Origin: Advenella incenata | GTDB taxonomy: Bacteria; Pseudomonadota; Gammaproteobacteria; Burkholderiales; Burkholderiaceae_B | Reading direction: 5' to 3' | Assembly (NCBI RefSeq): GCF_004217095.1 | Contig: NZ_SHKO01000001.1 | Coordinates: forward strand, 682,001 to 746,000 | DNA: 64,000 nucleotides | Part shown: positions 49,056 through 59,157 of the stretch, one piece after another | Layout of the letters: the number at the start of each line of letters is the position of its first letter | Position numbering within the stretch: the first letter of the stretch is position 1 | Program-made: the position numbers and the translations under genes | Notes under the pieces: model-generated | Seen by the model: the letters and a program-made list of their open reading frames with translations, nothing else | Databases searched by the model: none | Told to the model about the DNA's origin: nothing

Positions 49056-50222
49056 ATGGCCCACAACGATTTTCTCTTTACTTCCGAATCCGTTTCCGAA
49101 GGTCACCCCGATAAGGTTGCTGACCAGATTTCCGACGCCATTCTTGATGCGCTGCTAGAGCAGGACCCCCAGTCCCGCGTGGCTGCCGAAACCCTATGCA
49201 ATACCGGTCTGGTTGTCCTGGCCGGAGAAATCAGCACCAAAGCCAACATCGACTATATTCAGATCGCGCGCGATACGATCAAGCGCATTGGCTATGACAA
49301 TACCGAATATGGTATTGACTACAAGGGTTGCGCCGTCCTGGTCGCCTATGACAAGCAGTCTCCGGACATTGCCCAGGGCGTTGATCGCAGCGAAGAAGAT
49401 ATTCTGAACCAGGGCGCTGGAGATCAGGGCCTGATGTTTGGTTTCGCGTGCGACGAAACCCCGGATCTCATGCCTGCACCCATCTGGTATGCCCACCGTC
49501 TGGTGCAGCGTCAGAGCGAACTGCGCAAGGATGGCCGGCTGCCCTGGCTGCGTCCCGATGCTAAATCCCAGGTCACATTCCGCTATGTCGACGGTAAGCC
49601 GGTAGAGGTCCATACCGTTGTGCTCTCTACCCAGCACGCCCCGGACATTTCTCAGGAAGCGATCCGCGAAGCGGTCATCGAAGACATCATCAAGCCGACT
49701 TTCGCCGAAGGCCTGATCACGTCCGATACCAAGTTCCTGATCAACCCGACGGGCAAGTTCATTATTGGCGGCCCCCAGGGCGATTGCGGCCTGACCGGAC
49801 GCAAGATCATTGTCGATACCTATGGCGGTGCCTGCCCGCACGGCGGTGGCGCGTTTTCAGGCAAGGATCCGTCCAAGGTTGACCGTTCTGCTGCCTATGC
49901 GGCACGTTATGTGGCCAAGAATATTGTTGCTGCTGGCCTGGCGCGCCAGTGCCAGATTCAGGTCAGCTACGCCATCGGTGTGGCCGAGCCGATCAACATT
50001 ACCGTGTACACGGAAGGCACCGGCGTCATCCCTGACGACGACATTGCCAAACTGGTACGCGAGCATTTTGACCTGCGTCCGCGCGGTATCGTGCAGATGC
50101 TGGATCTGCTGCGTCCGATCTATGCCAAATCTGCCGCCTATGGGCACTTTGGCCGCTCGGAGCCCGAGTTCAGCTGGGAAGCGCTGGACAAGGCGGCGGT
50201 TCTGAAAAAAGCCATCGCTTAA
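49056..50222 (+). CDS. metK: S-adenosylmethionine synthetase
   Basis: Makes S-adenosylmethionine from methionine and ATP. 388 residues. Signature motifs: [24 protein letters not shown], the hexapeptide GAGDQG, the P-loop-like [18 protein letters not shown], and C-terminal [15 protein letters not shown] at 49056 starts the conserved protein; the frame opens at 48996. Followed by the SAH riboswitch and ahcY, so SAM use and SAH recycling are neighbours. Confidence 0.97.
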   Translation: MAHNDFLFTSESVSEGHPDKVADQISDAILDALLEQDPQSRVAAETLCNTGLVVLAGEISTKANIDYIQIARDTIKRIGYDNTEYGIDYKGCAVLVAYDKQSPDIAQGVDRSEEDILNQGAGDQGLMFGFACDETPDLMPAPIWYAHRLVQRQSELRKDGRLPWLRPDAKSQVTFRYVDGKPVEVHTVVLSTQHAPDISQEAIREAVIEDIIKPTFAEGLITSDTKFLINPTGKFIIGGPQGDCGLTGRKIIVDTYGGACPHGGGAFSGKDPSKVDRSAAYAARYVAKNIVAAGLARQCQIQVSYAIGVAEPINITVYTEGTGVIPDDDIAKLVREHFDLRPRGIVQMLDLLRPIYAKSAAYGHFGRSEPEFSWEALDKAAVLKKAIA

Positions 50223-50224
50223 GG

Positions 50225-50230
50225 TATAAT
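50225..50230 (+). promoter_or_regulatory. -10 element of the ahcY promoter
   Basis: Perfect TATAAT two bases after the metK stop codon; the best -35 is TTCTGA (50200-50205, 19-base spacer) inside metK. It predicts a start near 50236, exactly at the 5' edge of the riboswitch. Confidence 0.55.
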
Positions 50231-50234
50231 CGTC

Positions 50235-50311
50235 GTGTCCTGAGGGGCGTTGCGACATGACTTACCCGTCATGCCAGGCTCAGGATACGATCAGGTAACG
50301 AACCGCGCTCA
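50235..50311 (+). promoter_or_regulatory. S-adenosylhomocysteine (SAH) riboswitch
   Basis: P1: GTGTCCTGAG (50235-50244) pairs with CTCAGGATAC (50279-50288), one G-U. Next come the conserved GGGGCGTTGCGAC, a hairpin ATGAC/GTCAT (50257-50261 with 50268-50272), and GCCAGGCTCAGG, then AACGAACCGCGCTCA (50297-50311), whose GCGCTC can form the pseudoknot with GGGCGT (50245-50250). This fits the known SAH riboswitch consensus, found upstream of ahcY in betaproteobacteria, where SAH switches expression on. Confidence 0.88.
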
Positions 50312-50386
50312 TCATATACTGCGTTGCTGGTCTATGGTGAGACGTAACTCACAGTCGGCATCGCAGTATGTTTCAGGATGAAAACT

Positions 50387-51781
50387 ATGACTGCTGATTA
50401 TAAAATTGCCGATATTGCACTGGCCGACTGGGGCCGGCGTGAACTATCTATTGCCGAAACCGAAATGCCGGGCCTGATGGCCACGCGCGAAGAGTTCGCC
50501 AAATCCCAACCACTCAAGGGCGCCCGCATTGCCGGCAGCCTGCACATGACCATCCAGACCGGTGTGCTGATCGAAACGCTCACAGCGCTGGGTGCCGAGG
50601 TCCGTTGGGCTTCCTGCAATATTTTCTCTACCCAGGATCACGCTGCGGCTGCCATTGCTGCCAGTGGCGTACCGGTGTTTGCCATCAAGGGCGAAACGCT
50701 GGCCGATTACTGGGAATATACACACCGCATTTTCGACTGGCCGGGTGAACAGGCCAATATGATCCTGGACGATGGCGGCGACGCCACCACCCTGTTGCAT
50801 CTGGGCGCCAAAGCGGAAAAAGACATTTCCGTGCTGGATAATCCGGGCAGCGAAGAGGAAACGGTGCTGTTTGCCGCCATTCGCGAGCGCCTGGCCAAAG
50901 ATGCCACCTGGTACTCCACAAGGCTGGCCAATATCATTGGTGTTACCGAAGAGACCACGACCGGCGTGCATCGCCTGTATCAGATGGCACAGAAGGGTGA
51001 ATTGCATATCCCTGCCATCAATGTCAACGACTCTGTGACCAAATCCAAATTCGATAATCTGTATGGCTGCCGTGAGTCGCTGGTCGATGGCATCAAGCGC
51101 GCGACCGACGTGATGGTTGCCGGCAAGATTGCGGTTGTGGCTGGCTTTGGCGATGTGGGCAAGGGTTGCGCCCAGGCGCTATCGGCTCTGCGCGCCCAGG
51201 TATGGGTCACCGAAATCGATCCGATCTGCGCCCTGCAGGCATCCATGGAAGGCTACAAAGTGGTCACCATGGAAGAGGCGGCCGACAAGGCGGATATCTT
51301 TGTTACGGCTACCGGCAACTACCATGTGATTACACGTGATCATATGGAACGCATGAAAAACGAAGCCATCGTCTGCAATATTGGTCACTTTGACAATGAG
51401 ATTGATGTGGCTGCCGTTGAAGATTTGCAGTGGGAAGAAATCAAGCCGCAGGTTGACCATATTATTTTCCCCGACGGCAAACGTATTATTCTGCTGGCCA
51501 AGGGACGCCTGGTCAATCTGGGTTGCGCTACCGGTCATCCGTCATTTGTGATGTCTGCCTCGTTTACCAATCAGACTATTGCGCAGATCGAATTGTTTAC
51601 CCGTACCGAACAGTACAAGAAAGGCCAGGTGTACGTGCTGCCCAAGCATCTTGATGAGAAGGTGGCGCGCCTGCATCTGAAAAAACTGGGTGTGAACCTG
51701 ACTACGCTGTCGCAGAAACAGGCCGATTACATCAGCGTGCCTGCGCAGGGACCATTCAAGCCCGATCATTATCGCTATTGA
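50387..51781 (+). CDS. ahcY: S-adenosylhomocysteine hydrolase
   Basis: NAD-dependent hydrolysis of SAH to adenosine and homocysteine, relieving SAH inhibition of methyltransferases. 464 residues, including the insertion typical of bacterial enzymes. Landmarks: [59 protein letters not shown] loop [15 protein letters not shown] and C-terminal [13 protein letters not shown] at 50387 is chosen because AGGA lies eight bases upstream; an ATG at 50378 overlaps that ribosome-binding site. Controlled by the SAH riboswitch. Confidence 0.96.
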   Translation: MTADYKIADIALADWGRRELSIAETEMPGLMATREEFAKSQPLKGARIAGSLHMTIQTGVLIETLTALGAEVRWASCNIFSTQDHAAAAIAASGVPVFAIKGETLADYWEYTHRIFDWPGEQANMILDDGGDATTLLHLGAKAEKDISVLDNPGSEEETVLFAAIRERLAKDATWYSTRLANIIGVTEETTTGVHRLYQMAQKGELHIPAINVNDSVTKSKFDNLYGCRESLVDGIKRATDVMVAGKIAVVAGFGDVGKGCAQALSALRAQVWVTEIDPICALQASMEGYKVVTMEEAADKADIFVTATGNYHVITRDHMERMKNEAIVCNIGHFDNEIDVAAVEDLQWEEIKPQVDHIIFPDGKRIILLAKGRLVNLGCATGHPSFVMSASFTNQTIAQIELFTRTEQYKKGQVYVLPKHLDEKVARLHLKKLGVNLTTLSQKQADYISVPAQGPFKPDHYRY

Positions 51782-51795
51782 TCCATCGCAGCGGG

Positions 51796-51862
51796 CTGCT
51801 GTCGGCTCGCGCGATCATCACAAATGTGATTATTGCATATGTGATGATTTTGCCGACAGCAG
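51796..51862. repeat. Large two-part hairpin after ahcY
   Basis: CTGCTGTCGGC (51796-51806) pairs perfectly with GCCGACAGCAG (51852-51862); inside it ATCATCACA (51814-51822) pairs with TGTGATGAT (51840-51848), leaving a 17-base loop. There is no T run after it. It starts 15 bases after the ahcY stop. The remaining bases up to 52056 hold no gene. Confidence 0.75.
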
Positions 51863-52056
51863 TCCGTTCTGCGGTTGATAGCCGCAGCTTGCCGCGGTGT
51901 GGTAACTCTCGATCATTGTGCTGCTGTTCAACTGTCATGCAAGGTGTTGCAGCGGGATGGATGCACAATGGCAGCGTGAGCTTGGGCGCACGTTGTTCTG
52001 GTGTTGGTGTTCTTTTGGTGTTGGTGTTTTATTAGGGAATTTAAAGGAGAAGTGAT

Positions 52057-52392
52057 ATGACATTGCTGTTAACCTGGGTTCTGCAAGCGCTGGCCCTCAT
52101 GATTGTTGCCTATATTCTGCCTGGCATTACTGTAACCAGCTTTGTATCTGCGCTTATCGCAGCTGTCATTCTGGGGCTGGTCAATACGGTGATTTATCCC
52201 ATTCTTGCCATTCTCACTCTGCCCATTACCATTGTTACGCTGGGGCTTTTCCTGCTGGTGCTTAACGTGCTGATGTTCTGGCTGGCCGGATCGGTATTCA
52301 ATGGTTTCAAGGTGGATGGTTTCTGGTGGGCCGTGATTGGCGCCGTGCTGTATTCCATTATTTCTGCAATTTTGCTGAGTATTCTGAATTAA
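52057..52392 (+). CDS. Phage-holin-like family membrane protein
   Basis: 111-residue inner-membrane protein with four helices, of the family named after phage holins (PF04020 type) but chromosomal and of unknown role. Landmarks: AYILPGITVTSFVSALIAAVILGLVNTVIYPIL, LTLPITIVTLGLFLLVLNVLMFWLAG and GFWWAVIGAVLYSIISAIL. In several Burkholderiales this gene lies between ahcY and metF as here, but there is no mechanistic link. AAAGGAGAAG lies upstream of the ATG. There are no phage genes nearby. Confidence 0.85.
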   Translation: MTLLLTWVLQALALMIVAYILPGITVTSFVSALIAAVILGLVNTVIYPILAILTLPITIVTLGLFLLVLNVLMFWLAGSVFNGFKVDGFWWAVIGAVLYSIISAILLSILN

Positions 52393-52396
52393 CGTT

Positions 52397-53239
52397 ATGA
52401 GTTCTTTTTCCGACGAGGCATTCAGCCTGGAGTTTTTCCCGCCGCGCGATCAGGCATCGCGCGAGCGGCTGGTAGGCACCGCCAAGCAGTTGATGGCAAT
52501 GCACCCTCGTTATATTAGTGTGACTTTCGGGGCAGGCGGCTCGACCCGGGATGGAACGGCCGAGACCGTTTCCATGTTCTCGCAACTCGGTTGCGAGGCT
52601 GCCCCGCACCTTTCCTGTATTGGCGCCAGCAGAGCATCGCTGATTCAATTGCTGGACCAGTACAAGGCCAACGGCATTCGACGTATTGTGGCGTTGCGCG
52701 GCGATCTGCCTTCGGGCATGGGCGGCAATGATTCAGAGTTGCCATACGCCTCTGAGCTGGTCAGGCTTATTCGTGAACATTCGGGTGACTGGTTTCATGT
52801 CGAAGTGGCCGCGTATCCGGAAGTGCATCCACAGGCCGATAGCCCCGAGCATGACCTGAATAATTTTGTCACCAAGGTCAATGCCGGTGCAAACAGTGCG
52901 ATCACGCAGTATTTTTTCAATGCCGATGCTTATTTCGATTTTGTTGATCGTGCCGTGCAGCGTGGCGTGAGTATTCCGATCGTGCCTGGAATTATGCCCA
53001 TTACCAACCATACGCAGCTGCTGCGGTTTTCGCAAATGTGCGGAGCCGAAGTGCCGCGCTGGATTCGCCTGCGCCTGGCGCAATTTGGCGATGACAAGGC
53101 GTCCATTCGTGCCTTTGGCGCCGATGTGGTTACGCAATTGTGTCAGAAGCTGATTGACGGTGGCGTGCCGGGCATTCATTTTTACACGCTCAATAATGCC
53201 GAAGCCACGCTGGCGATCTGGAAAAATCTGCGCTATTAG
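52397..53239 (+). CDS. metF: 5,10-methylenetetrahydrofolate reductase
   Basis: Reduces methylene-THF to methyl-THF, the methyl donor for methionine synthesis. 280-residue FAD-dependent TIM barrel. Landmarks: FSLEFFPPRDQASRERL, YISVTFGAGGSTRDGTAETVSMF, IVALRGDLPSGMG, GANSAITQYFFNADAYFDFVDRA, IVPGIMPITN and GIHFYTLNNAEAT. Only four bases separate it from the holin-like gene. It may be cotranscribed with ahcY under riboswitch control. Confidence 0.96.
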   Translation: MSSFSDEAFSLEFFPPRDQASRERLVGTAKQLMAMHPRYISVTFGAGGSTRDGTAETVSMFSQLGCEAAPHLSCIGASRASLIQLLDQYKANGIRRIVALRGDLPSGMGGNDSELPYASELVRLIREHSGDWFHVEVAAYPEVHPQADSPEHDLNNFVTKVNAGANSAITQYFFNADAYFDFVDRAVQRGVSIPIVPGIMPITNHTQLLRFSQMCGAEVPRWIRLRLAQFGDDKASIRAFGADVVTQLCQKLIDGGVPGIHFYTLNNAEATLAIWKNLRY

Positions 53240-53392
53240 AGTGCGTGAAACGGCAGTGGCCTGGCCGGTGCCGTTCATGCAGCAGTGTCTGGAGCAGCGA
53301 CGGTAAAGCGTCTTGCACGCTCCTGTGCGCTGCCACTGATCTGTGATGAATGAAGCATAAACTCATGATCTAACAAACCCATGAGTAAAGAA

Positions 53393-53419
53393 GGTCCGGT
53401 CGCTGCCGGGCCTTTTTTT
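53393..53419 (+). terminator. Rho-independent terminator after metF
   Basis: GGTCCGG (53393-53399) pairs with CCGGGCC (53406-53412, one G-U), followed by seven Ts. An additional dyad ACTCATG/CATGAGT (53361-53367 with 53380-53386) lies just upstream, and AACGGCA/TGCCGTT (53249-53275) directly follows the gene. Confidence 0.85.
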
Positions 53420-53535
53420 GTTTGGCAGCAGTCATGACGAGCAAAGCTCGGTGCCGCTTGCCGGAGCACATCTGTGATGGGTTGCTCGGCATGTCCGGCA
53501 GGCAGGGGCACCGTCCCCGCAGGTCCGGGTGCGAC

Positions 53536-54159
53536 TTAATCCGCGCCGTTTCTGGCTGGTACGATCCAGCCGCCAGGGGTCACAATCGCGTCCAGCTGCA
53601 TATCATGGGCTGCGGGCAGATAGGATCCGTCGATCAGCCCTTCCTCCCAGCCGATGCCTACGCTCACCGCATTGTGGCCTTGTTGCGCCAGTGCGTGCAG
53701 CGTACGGTCATAGTATCCTTTGCCATAGCCCAGCCGATGCCCGTCACGTGTATAACCGAGCGTGGGTACAAGAATCAGGGATGGCAGTATTGCCGGTGTA
53801 TCCACTTGCGGTTCTGGAATATTAAACGCGCCGCGCCGCAAGGGGGTATCGGGCGACCAGCGATAAAAGTGCAGTGGCGCGTCCCGCTGTTCAATGACCG
53901 GCAGACTGATGTCGTGGCCGAGCGTATGCAAATCATGCAGCAGCGAAATCATGTCGGGTTCTTCCCGTATGGGCCAGAAACCGGCGATGGAACCGATGGT
54001 TGTGCGATCCGGCAAGCGGCAATCTTGATGGCTGCCTTGCAGCCAGTCCAAAATATGCTGTTTTATTTGTACACTTAGCATCTGGCGACGCGAGTCGGGG
54101 ATGGCCGATCTGGCCGCAAGCAGGGATTGACGCAAAGTCGGGGTATCGGCGGATGTCAT
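53536..54159 (-). CDS. 5-formyltetrahydrofolate cyclo-ligase
   Basis: ATP-dependent conversion of 5-formyl-THF to 5,10-methenyl-THF, recycling a folate side product. 207 residues. Landmarks: N-terminal LRQSLLAARSAIPDSRRQ, GSIAGFWPIREEPDM and the ATP-binding GYTRDGHRLGYGKGYYDRTL near the C-terminus (E. coli YgfA/Fau family). Convergent with metF, so folate one-carbon genes cluster here. 6S RNA often sits upstream of this gene in other bacteria, but only about 50 bases separate it from slt. Confidence 0.93.
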   Translation of the reverse strand: MTSADTPTLRQSLLAARSAIPDSRRQMLSVQIKQHILDWLQGSHQDCRLPDRTTIGSIAGFWPIREEPDMISLLHDLHTLGHDISLPVIEQRDAPLHFYRWSPDTPLRRGAFNIPEPQVDTPAILPSLILVPTLGYTRDGHRLGYGKGYYDRTLHALAQQGHNAVSVGIGWEEGLIDGSYLPAAHDMQLDAIVTPGGWIVPARNGAD

Positions 54160-54212
54160 GACCTGTGACGATATAGAATGTAGTACAAAGCATGACTATA
54201 ACAGGACAGCAT

Positions 54213-56282
54213 ATGCAACAGCAGGCAGGAGCAAAAAGCGGGTTCAACAAAGGTGTTGCAGGCAGTCTGCGTCGACGGTCAGTGCAAGCCATCTGGGGGG
54301 TGCTCGGTTCGGGCGTGCTGCTGGCCGGCTGCGCCGAATCGGTACAAAATACCCAGGCTGCCAGGCAGTCGTTTACGCCACAGAATCTGGCGGTGACCTC
54401 ATCGGCAGTCATTTACGGACAGGCGCCGCGTGCGGTGCCGCAGACGGCACGCTCGGCGGTGGTGTCGGCCCGGGAGGCCATGCAGCGTCGTCAGTGGGAG
54501 GCGCTGCCCGGTTACGCAGAGCAGGCCCGGGATGATCATGAGCTGGGTAGCTATCCCATGTACTGGTACCTGCGCCAGTTGTTGAGCGACCCAGCGCAGC
54601 CGGTGCCCACGCAGCAGATCTATGCCTTTTTGCAGCAGAACAAGAATCCCTATCTGGAAAACAGGCTGAAATCGGACTGGATCCTGACATCGGCCAAGCG
54701 GGGAGACTTTGATACGGTGCGGCGTATTGGTACGGTGGCCAGCCGGACTTCGGAAGTCGATTGCGCCATCCTGCAGGCACGCTTTCTTGGCAATGGGCAG
54801 GTCTCTGCCGCACAGGCGCTGGATGTATTCAAGCCGGGCGATGCCTGCTGGAACATGCTGGGGCAACTGACGGCGGCCAAGATCATTACCCATGAACATC
54901 TGGAACCGTTGCTGCGCGATGCCGTCGAATATGATAGCAAGGACAGTGCTCGCCGCTATGCGGCGCTGGCGTTCTCACCGGCCGGGCTGTCTTCCTATGA
55001 TGCGCTCATGGCCAACCCGATGGGCTGGCTGGCAACCCAGAACGGTTCGGCCAATGGCGAACTGCAGCAGTTGCGGGCACTGGCCTTCAGTCGCCTGGCG
55101 CGGCAGGACAGAGATGGCGGGGCGGTGTTTCTGGAAACGCAGGGTGGCGCATTGCTGAACGAGCGCAATCGTCAATGGGCCTGGACGCAGTTCGGCCTGA
55201 TCGCCGCGCTGAATCTGGAGGCCCGGGCTGACGGCTGGTATCGCAAGGCTGGCCAGGGTTTTCGTCTGAGCGACTACAACAATGCCTGGCGCACCCGCAT
55301 GGCGCTGCGCCAGCCCACCATTGACTGGAAATGGGTAGAGCAGACCATCCGCATGATGGGACCCGAGCAGCAGAAAGAACCGGTCTGGGTTTACTGGTAT
55401 GGCCGCGCCCGTGCGGGGCAGGGCGACACCAGCGGCGCCTCCAGCGCCTGGCATTCTATTTTGTATGATCACGGCTTTTATGGGCAACTTGCGACCGAGG
55501 CATTGGGAAACAAGATTTCCGTTCCAGCGCAGCCAGCAGAACCCAGTGCTGCCGAAATCAACAAAATGATGACGCACGAAGGCTTGCAGCGCGCCATTGC
55601 CTTGTTCCGCCTGGGCTGGCGCCCGGAAGCGGTGGGTGAATGGAATTTTGCGATTCGTGGTATGAACGATCGCGAGCTGATGGCGGCAGCAGAATGGGCC
55701 TTGCGCGAGCAGGTTTATGATCGCGCCATCAATACGTCCATGTTGACCAAAAACGATTTCAATTTCCGCCAGCGTTACCTGGCCCCGTTCGAAGGGCGGG
55801 TCAGTCAGCAGGCACGTGCTGTGGGCGTAGACCCTGCCTGGGTGTACGGTCTGATCCGCCAGGAATCGCGTTTTGTGACGGTTGCCCGATCATCGGTCGG
55901 CGCGGCCGGGCTGATGCAGGTCATGCCGGGAACGGCGCAACTGGTGGCGCGCAAGCTGGGTCTGAGTTATTCTGCTGCGAGCGCACACGATTTTGACACC
56001 AACACGTTGTTGGGAACATCCTATTTGAAGATGATTCTGGATGACCTGAACGGCTCCGAGGTGCTGGCCACTGCCGGCTACAATGCCGGGCCGAACCGCG
56101 CCAAGCGCTGGCGTGATTCGCTTAGCCAGCCACTGGAAGGCGCGATTTTTGCGGAAACCATTCCCTTTACGGAAACTCGCCTTTATGTGAAATATGTCAT
56201 GTCCAATGCGACCTGGTACGATGCCCAGTTCAGCGGCCGACCGCAATCGCTTGTGAATCGGCTGGGACAGGTGAGACCCTGA
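54213..56282 (+). CDS. slt: Soluble lytic murein transglycosylase (Slt70-like lipoprotein)
   Basis: Cleaves peptidoglycan glycan strands, forming 1,6-anhydromuropeptides. 689 residues: a signal with lipobox (VLLAGC), a long alpha-superhelical U/L domain with repeated helices, and a C-terminal SLT domain with catalytic Glu551 (GLIRQESRF), [18 protein letters not shown] and [15 protein letters not shown]. The lipobox suggests membrane anchoring, unlike soluble E. coli Slt70. ATG at 54213 has ACAGGA seven bases upstream; 54192 is an alternative. The stop overlaps the cca ATG. Confidence 0.93.
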   Translation: MQQQAGAKSGFNKGVAGSLRRRSVQAIWGVLGSGVLLAGCAESVQNTQAARQSFTPQNLAVTSSAVIYGQAPRAVPQTARSAVVSAREAMQRRQWEALPGYAEQARDDHELGSYPMYWYLRQLLSDPAQPVPTQQIYAFLQQNKNPYLENRLKSDWILTSAKRGDFDTVRRIGTVASRTSEVDCAILQARFLGNGQVSAAQALDVFKPGDACWNMLGQLTAAKIITHEHLEPLLRDAVEYDSKDSARRYAALAFSPAGLSSYDALMANPMGWLATQNGSANGELQQLRALAFSRLARQDRDGGAVFLETQGGALLNERNRQWAWTQFGLIAALNLEARADGWYRKAGQGFRLSDYNNAWRTRMALRQPTIDWKWVEQTIRMMGPEQQKEPVWVYWYGRARAGQGDTSGASSAWHSILYDHGFYGQLATEALGNKISVPAQPAEPSAAEINKMMTHEGLQRAIALFRLGWRPEAVGEWNFAIRGMNDRELMAAAEWALREQVYDRAINTSMLTKNDFNFRQRYLAPFEGRVSQQARAVGVDPAWVYGLIRQESRFVTVARSSVGAAGLMQVMPGTAQLVARKLGLSYSAASAHDFDTNTLLGTSYLKMILDDLNGSEVLATAGYNAGPNRAKRWRDSLSQPLEGAIFAETIPFTETRLYVKYVMSNATWYDAQFSGRPQSLVNRLGQVRP

Positions 56283-57451
56283 TGTCCGTTACTGACGGCC
56301 TTGATGTGTATGTGGTGGGCGGCGCCGTACGCGACCAGTTGCTGGGGCTGCCGCAGGGTGATCGGGACTGGGTCGTGGTGGGTGCCAGTCCGCAGGAAAT
56401 GGTTCGGCGCGGGTTTCAGCCGGTAGGCGACGACTTCCCGGTTTTTCTGCATCCGCAGACCAAAGAGGAATATGCGCTGGCGCGTACCGAAAGAAAAGCG
56501 GGACGTGGCTACAAGGGTTTCACCTTTCATACCGGTCCGGAAGTGACCCTCGAAGAGGACTTGAAGCGCCGCGACCTGACCATCAATGCCATGGCGCTGC
56601 GTACCGATGGCACGCTGGTCGATCCCCTGCGTGGTCGCGAGGACCTTGAACGCCGTGTGTTCCGGCATGCCAGCCAAGCGTTTGCCGAAGATCCGGTGCG
56701 CATATTGCGCGTGGCGCGATTTGCTGCGCGATTCACAGAATTCACACTGGCCGGCGATACGCTACAGCTGTGTCGGGACATGGTCGGCAGCGGTGAGATA
56801 GACGCGCTGGTGCCCGAGCGGGTCTGGAAAGAAGTCTCGCGCGGGCTCATGAACGAAAAGCCGTCGCGCATGTTTACTGTTTTGCAGGATACCAATGCGC
56901 TCGCTATCGTGATGCCGCAATTGCACTGGAATACAGAGGTGGCGCAGGCGACCGATTTGTCGGCCGCCAGGATCCTGTCGCTGCCTTCCCGCTACGCGGT
57001 GGCGCTGTCGCAGACTCATGAGCATGCCTCCCTGAGCGCGCACCTTAAAGTGCCTGCGGAATGTGCTGATTATGCCCGCCTGACGCAGGTGCTATCGGAA
57101 CGCTTTGATATGTTGCCATTGCCGCCGAGTCCCACAGCGCAGGCGCACTTGTTGAACCGGGCCCAATATGTGCTGGAAACACTGGAAGTGACGGACAGTT
57201 TGCGAAAGCCGGCGAGATTTCGCGATTTGCTGGGTGTGGTGCTATGTACCCGACATTTTGTAGCGGAAAATCTGCTGTCGGAAATGACGCGCATTGAATC
57301 CTGGCATGAAATACTGGATTGTTATTTGCGGGTGGATGCGGGTGCGATCGCCCGGCAGACCGAGGGGGGCGCCAACGCGATCAAAGTGGCGGTGCGCTCG
57401 GCAAGACTGGACGCCATTGTGGCCTGCCTGGAGAAAATTGCACCTGGCTAG
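56282..57451 (+). CDS. cca: CCA-adding tRNA nucleotidyltransferase
   Basis: Adds or repairs the 3' CCA of tRNAs. 389 residues. Class II motifs: [18 protein letters not shown] with metal-binding Asp27 and Asp29, [10 protein letters not shown], and [16 protein letters not shown]. The E. coli enzyme (412 aa) has a C-terminal HD phosphohydrolase domain; here the matching region ([22 protein letters not shown]) lacks the HD metal ligands. It overlaps slt by one base, so the two are cotranscribed. Confidence 0.94.
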   Translation: MSVTDGLDVYVVGGAVRDQLLGLPQGDRDWVVVGASPQEMVRRGFQPVGDDFPVFLHPQTKEEYALARTERKAGRGYKGFTFHTGPEVTLEEDLKRRDLTINAMALRTDGTLVDPLRGREDLERRVFRHASQAFAEDPVRILRVARFAARFTEFTLAGDTLQLCRDMVGSGEIDALVPERVWKEVSRGLMNEKPSRMFTVLQDTNALAIVMPQLHWNTEVAQATDLSAARILSLPSRYAVALSQTHEHASLSAHLKVPAECADYARLTQVLSERFDMLPLPPSPTAQAHLLNRAQYVLETLEVTDSLRKPARFRDLLGVVLCTRHFVAENLLSEMTRIESWHEILDCYLRVDAGAIARQTEGGANAIKVAVRSARLDAIVACLEKIAPG

Positions 57452-57517
57452 GCCCGGATCCTGTTGCGCTGAGCCCTTTTTGCGCTAGTGATAAGTGCGG
57501 TTATTTCAATTGTAATA

Positions 57518-58108
57518 TCAGGGACTGCTCATTCCGTCCCAGCGGGTGACCGAACCGGTATCGATGCCAAATAGATCCAGGGCCCGTCCGACACTATGGT
57601 CTACCATTGCCTGGATGCTTTCCGGGCGCGCATAAAAGGCCGGGACCGGCGGCATGACGATGGCGCCCATTTCGGTTACTGCTACCATGTTGCGCAAATG
57701 GCCCAAGTGCAGCGGCGTTTCCCGGACCATAAGCACCAGCTTGCGTCTTTCCTTGAGCACCACATCTGCAGCACGGGTCAGCAGGGACGAGGTGACGCCG
57801 CTGGCAATTTCCGAGAGGGTACGAATGGAGCAAGGCGCAATGAGCATGCCGCAGGTTTTGAAGGAGCCACTGGATATGGTGGCCCCTACATCCTGGATCG
57901 CATGCACCACCGTAGCCCGATCAGCCAGTTCACCGGGATGCATTTGCAGCTCTTGTGACAAGGTCAGGCTGGCCGAGCGGCTCATGACCAAATGGGTTTC
58001 GAAGCCGGCCTGGGCAAGCAGCTCAAGTGCACGGACACCATAAATGGCGCCAGAGGCGCCGGTGATACCGACAATAATACGCGCAGGCGTGGGAGCGGAG
58101 CTTGGCAT
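57518..58108 (-). CDS. ubiX: Flavin prenyltransferase UbiX
   Basis: Makes prenylated FMN, cofactor of the UbiD decarboxylase in ubiquinone synthesis. 196 residues. FMN site: IIVGITGASGAIYGVRALELLA; core: SGSFKTCGMLIAPCSIRTLSEIASGVTSSLLTRAADVVLKERRKLVLMVRETPLHLGHLRNM, with the PxPAFY segment MPPVPAFYARPESI. The start at 58108 begins the conserved N-terminus; the frame extends 146 codons upstream without protein-like sequence. A UbiD partner is not in the window. Confidence 0.94.
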   Translation of the reverse strand: MPSSAPTPARIIVGITGASGAIYGVRALELLAQAGFETHLVMSRSASLTLSQELQMHPGELADRATVVHAIQDVGATISSGSFKTCGMLIAPCSIRTLSEIASGVTSSLLTRAADVVLKERRKLVLMVRETPLHLGHLRNMVAVTEMGAIVMPPVPAFYARPESIQAMVDHSVGRALDLFGIDTGSVTRWDGMSSP

Positions 58109-58330
58109 GGGCAGATGGCTGTTTCGGTGAGAGTGAATGGGCTGGCTGATATTGGCAGCCTTGCCGGGGCAAAACCCCCGGCTTGAAGGGGTATTATACC
58201 CGCAGGGGCTCAAAGCGACGCGGGCCGGCGGTTTGTGGTTAACAGGACGGCGCAAGCCCGGCGGTATGGGTAACTGGTATGCAGGCCAGTTGGTATTTCG
58301 GGCAGGCGTGGCAGGCAACAGGGAGCACAA

Positions 58331-59074
58331 ATGGATCAGGATAAAAGCGCAGCGGATCATTGGCAGTTTTCGCTGGCCGTTTATACCCGTGATGGCGTGG
58401 CCGAGCACTGTCTCGCGCTGCAACACAGGCTGGGACTGGATGTTAATGTCCTGTTGCTGATGTTGTGGGCGGCCAGGCAGTGGGGTGATGCACCTACGGC
58501 AGAGCAGATTGCCGATGCCGATGGCAGGATCCGTGCGTGGCGGCACGAGATTGTTATCCCCTTGCGTCAGTTGCGCGGGCGGCTCAAGAGCGGACCTTTG
58601 CCGGCGCCCGATGCAATGACAGATGTGTTAAGGCAAGACATCAAGCGTCTGGAACTGGATGCCGAGCGCATGGAGCAGGAGGTGCTGGCGCGATGGGTGA
58701 GGGAGCAGACGCAGGCGAACACTGCAGCAGCGCATGGCGCTGTGGTTCAGGAGAAGATGGTGGTGTCGCAGGCACCGGACGATGTGTGGTCCGACGCTGT
58801 CACGCAAGAAGGGTTTTCTGCAACACACGGCTCGCAAGCAGTGCTGGCCGATACGGCAGAGAACGCCCGGCAACTGGCCGTACTGGAGCAGACTGCCGTA
58901 AGGGTGGTTGCTCACTATGAGGCACAGAATGATGGGGTAGCGCAGTCTGCTGCTGTCAAAAGAGGCGCGGCGGGACTTGTGGCCGACGAGCACACTGCGG
59001 CGGACCCGTGGCTGGCGTTGCAACATGCGCACCAGGTCGTGCTGGCTGCCGTGGCTGTGTTTGCATCAGCCTGA
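58331..59074 (+). CDS. TIGR02444-like (DUF2390) protein of unknown function
   Basis: 247-residue cytoplasmic protein. The first 110 residues match the DUF2390/TIGR02444 pattern (WQFSLAVYTRDGVAEHCLALQHRLGLDVNVLLLMLWAARQWG). The C-terminal half is Ala/Gln/Val-rich and longer than the usual 150-180 residues of the family, without further motifs. ACAGGGAGCACAA precedes the ATG. Divergent from ubiX, with 222 bases between starts. The function is unknown. Confidence 0.7.
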   Translation: MDQDKSAADHWQFSLAVYTRDGVAEHCLALQHRLGLDVNVLLLMLWAARQWGDAPTAEQIADADGRIRAWRHEIVIPLRQLRGRLKSGPLPAPDAMTDVLRQDIKRLELDAERMEQEVLARWVREQTQANTAAAHGAVVQEKMVVSQAPDDVWSDAVTQEGFSATHGSQAVLADTAENARQLAVLEQTAVRVVAHYEAQNDGVAQSAAVKRGAAGLVADEHTAADPWLALQHAHQVVLAAVAVFASA

Positions 59075-59157
59075 AGGTGACGCGGGCACCTGCTGCTGCA
59101 AGAATAACAGTATTGTCGTTATATCCTTGCTGCAGCAAGAAGGTCTGGCGATTGGGA

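Noticed and set aside
52057-52392. Phage holin as sign of a prophage
   Set aside because: Chromosomal membrane protein family named for holins, in a metabolic operon with no phage genes nearby.
53240-53535. 6S RNA near the 5-formyl-THF cyclo-ligase gene
   Set aside because: 6S RNA often lies upstream of this gene, but here the upstream gap is about 50 bases; the downstream stretch has hairpins and a terminator but not the 6S bubble pattern.
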